Notes under the pieces: generated by a model
The model's database searches: none
What the model saw: the letters and a program-made list of their open reading frames with translations, nothing else
Told to the model about the DNA's origin: nothing
Assembly (NCBI GenBank): GCA_002320455.1
Contig: DCKU01000133.1
Location: forward strand, 1-15,916
Length of the DNA: 15,916 bases
Direction of reading: 5' to 3'
From: Salinisphaera sp. UBA1666
GTDB taxonomy: Bacteria; Pseudomonadota; Gammaproteobacteria; Nevskiales; Salinisphaeraceae
In this document: one piece after another, positions 15,226-15,916 of the stretch
How the letters are laid out: each line of letters begins with the position of its first letter
How positions within the stretch are numbered: position 1 is the stretch's first letter
Translations under genes and position numbers: made by a program

Positions 15226-15774
15226 ATGAACGGGCTCAACTGGTTTGCAAGCACGCCAGTCGCACTGGCCGCGGTCGCCGGCTCTACCGTGGGCATGTAT
15301 GCGCTACTGATTGTGTGTGCCCGGATATCCGGGGTGCGCAGCTTCGCCGAGATGTCCACCTTCGATATCGCGGTCAGCGTGGCGCTGGGCTCGTTGATCG
15401 CGACCACCATCGCCACCGAAAAACCGCCCCTGGCCCAGGGCGCGCTAGCGGTGGTGACGCTCTACGGCCTGCAGCTTTTGGTCTCGCACCTGCGAGCGCG
15501 CCGACGGGCGGCCGAGCGAACCGTCGATAACCGGCCGATCTTGTTGATGGCCAAGGGGGGTGTCATGCGACATCGCAATCTGCGGATTGCCCGCGTGACC
15601 GAGGATGATTTGCGTACCCACCTGCGCGCGGCCAACGTTTCGGATCTCGCCGAGATACGAGCCGTGGTGATGGAAGGCACAGGATCGATTCATGTCTTGC
15701 ACGGCGCCCATGCCGCGCTTGACCAGCCCAACCCGTGGATCCTTCAGAACGTGCGCGATTACCCCGAAGAGTAG
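15226..15774 (+). CDS. DUF421 (YetF-like) membrane protein
   Basis: This 182-residue protein has about three N-terminal membrane helices (about 12-30, 43-60 and 68-85) and a soluble C-terminal domain (about 105-175) like YetF-family proteins. Family patterns seen are RISGVRSFAEMSTFDIAVS followed by ALGSLI in the membrane part, and RPILLMAKGGV and DLRTHLRAANVSDLAEIR in the C-terminal part. The function of the family is unclear; in Bacillus some members have been linked to spore germination and membrane processes. The ATG at 15226 was chosen because it leads straight into the first helix and has AAGAGA about ten bases upstream. The in-frame extension to 15163 lacks such features. The stop is followed after 12 bp by the palindromic repeat. 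Confidence 0.88.
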   Translation: MNGLNWFASTPVALAAVAGSTVGMYALLIVCARISGVRSFAEMSTFDIAVSVALGSLIATTIATEKPPLAQGALAVVTLYGLQLLVSHLRARRRAAERTVDNRPILLMAKGGVMRHRNLRIARVTEDDLRTHLRAANVSDLAEIRAVVMEGTGSIHVLHGAHAALDQPNPWILQNVRDYPEE

Positions 15775-15784
15775 GGCGTCTCGT

Positions 15785-15916
15785 CCTAGGGCCTGTTGAT
15801 GTTTCATACGAGTCCGCGCCAAGCGCTGTTTTGCGGCAAGACGAGGCGTAGCGCGCGCTGCGCAGTCATTCTGCGCAAGCGTGCTAGAACGCTGGATTGC
15901 CGCAAAACAGCGCTTG
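15785..15916. repeat. Palindromic repeat element (MITE-like), cut by the window end
   Basis: The element seems to begin at the YTAR-type site CTAG (15786-15789), followed by GGCCTGTTGATGTTTCA. Its arms CAAGCGCTGTTTTGCGGCAA (15820-15839) and TTGCCGCAAAACAGCGCTTG (15897-15916) are a perfect 20-bp inverted repeat. Between them lies a second hairpin with stem TGCGCAG (15859-15865), loop TCATT, and CTGCGCA (15871-15877), extended outward by further pairs to about 15849 and 15886. The outer 20 bases recur inverted at positions 1-20. No transposase is visible, so a non-autonomous MITE is the best reading; the end of an IS5-like element is an alternative. Confidence 0.75.

Overview
The window is high-GC bacterial chromosome. 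The gene families and their style (an E. coli-type Asd with the active-site Cys at position 135, a Tat-exported PhoD, a KefC-like antiporter, a DUF421/YetF membrane protein) suggest a gammaproteobacterium. A halophilic or marine genus such as Salinisphaera is my best guess from general protein character; no marker gene proves it. No rRNA, tRNA, CRISPR array, transposase or phage gene was found.

Layout, left to right. Positions 1-20 are the end of a short dispersed repeat. Then follow: a gene-poor stretch with a candidate PHO box; phoD (Tat-exported alkaline phosphatase/phosphodiesterase, 469-2193); a glutamate/aspartate-type DAACS symporter (2329-3612); a secreted sedolisin-like (S53) protein whose catalytic Glu and Ser appear to be replaced (3705-5321); a reverse-strand hypothetical with a small N-terminal domain and a charged tail (5335-5808); a sparse 313-bp stretch; a secreted Asp-rich protein with its own terminator (6122-6415); a CPA2 cation:proton antiporter with a C-terminal RCK region (6655-8508); a lipoprotein of the alkaline phosphatase/nucleotide pyrophosphatase superfamily (8549-10279); and a PepSY membrane protein (10400-11722) that converges on a secreted DUF302 protein (11719-12210, reverse). 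The right part holds a DUF2267 protein (12377-12763), a low-specificity threonine aldolase (12789-13874, reverse), aspartate-semialdehyde dehydrogenase (13993-15111, reverse) with a clear intrinsic terminator, and a DUF421 protein (15226-15774). The window ends inside a palindromic element whose outer 20 bases match positions 1-20 in inverted orientation at 19 of 20 positions.

Most genes look like single transcription units of ordinary chromosomal housekeeping, transport and envelope functions. The only close same-strand pair is antiporter plus lipoprotein phosphatase (40-bp gap). Two separate exported phosphate-ester hydrolases sit in the window, and the first has PHO-box-like heptamers upstream. 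The items most worth a second look are the apparently inactive S53 protease, the inverted short repeats bounding the window (probably a MITE or the ends of an IS5-like element), and the Asp/Met/His-rich secreted protein. I see no multi-gene defence, secretion or biosynthetic system.
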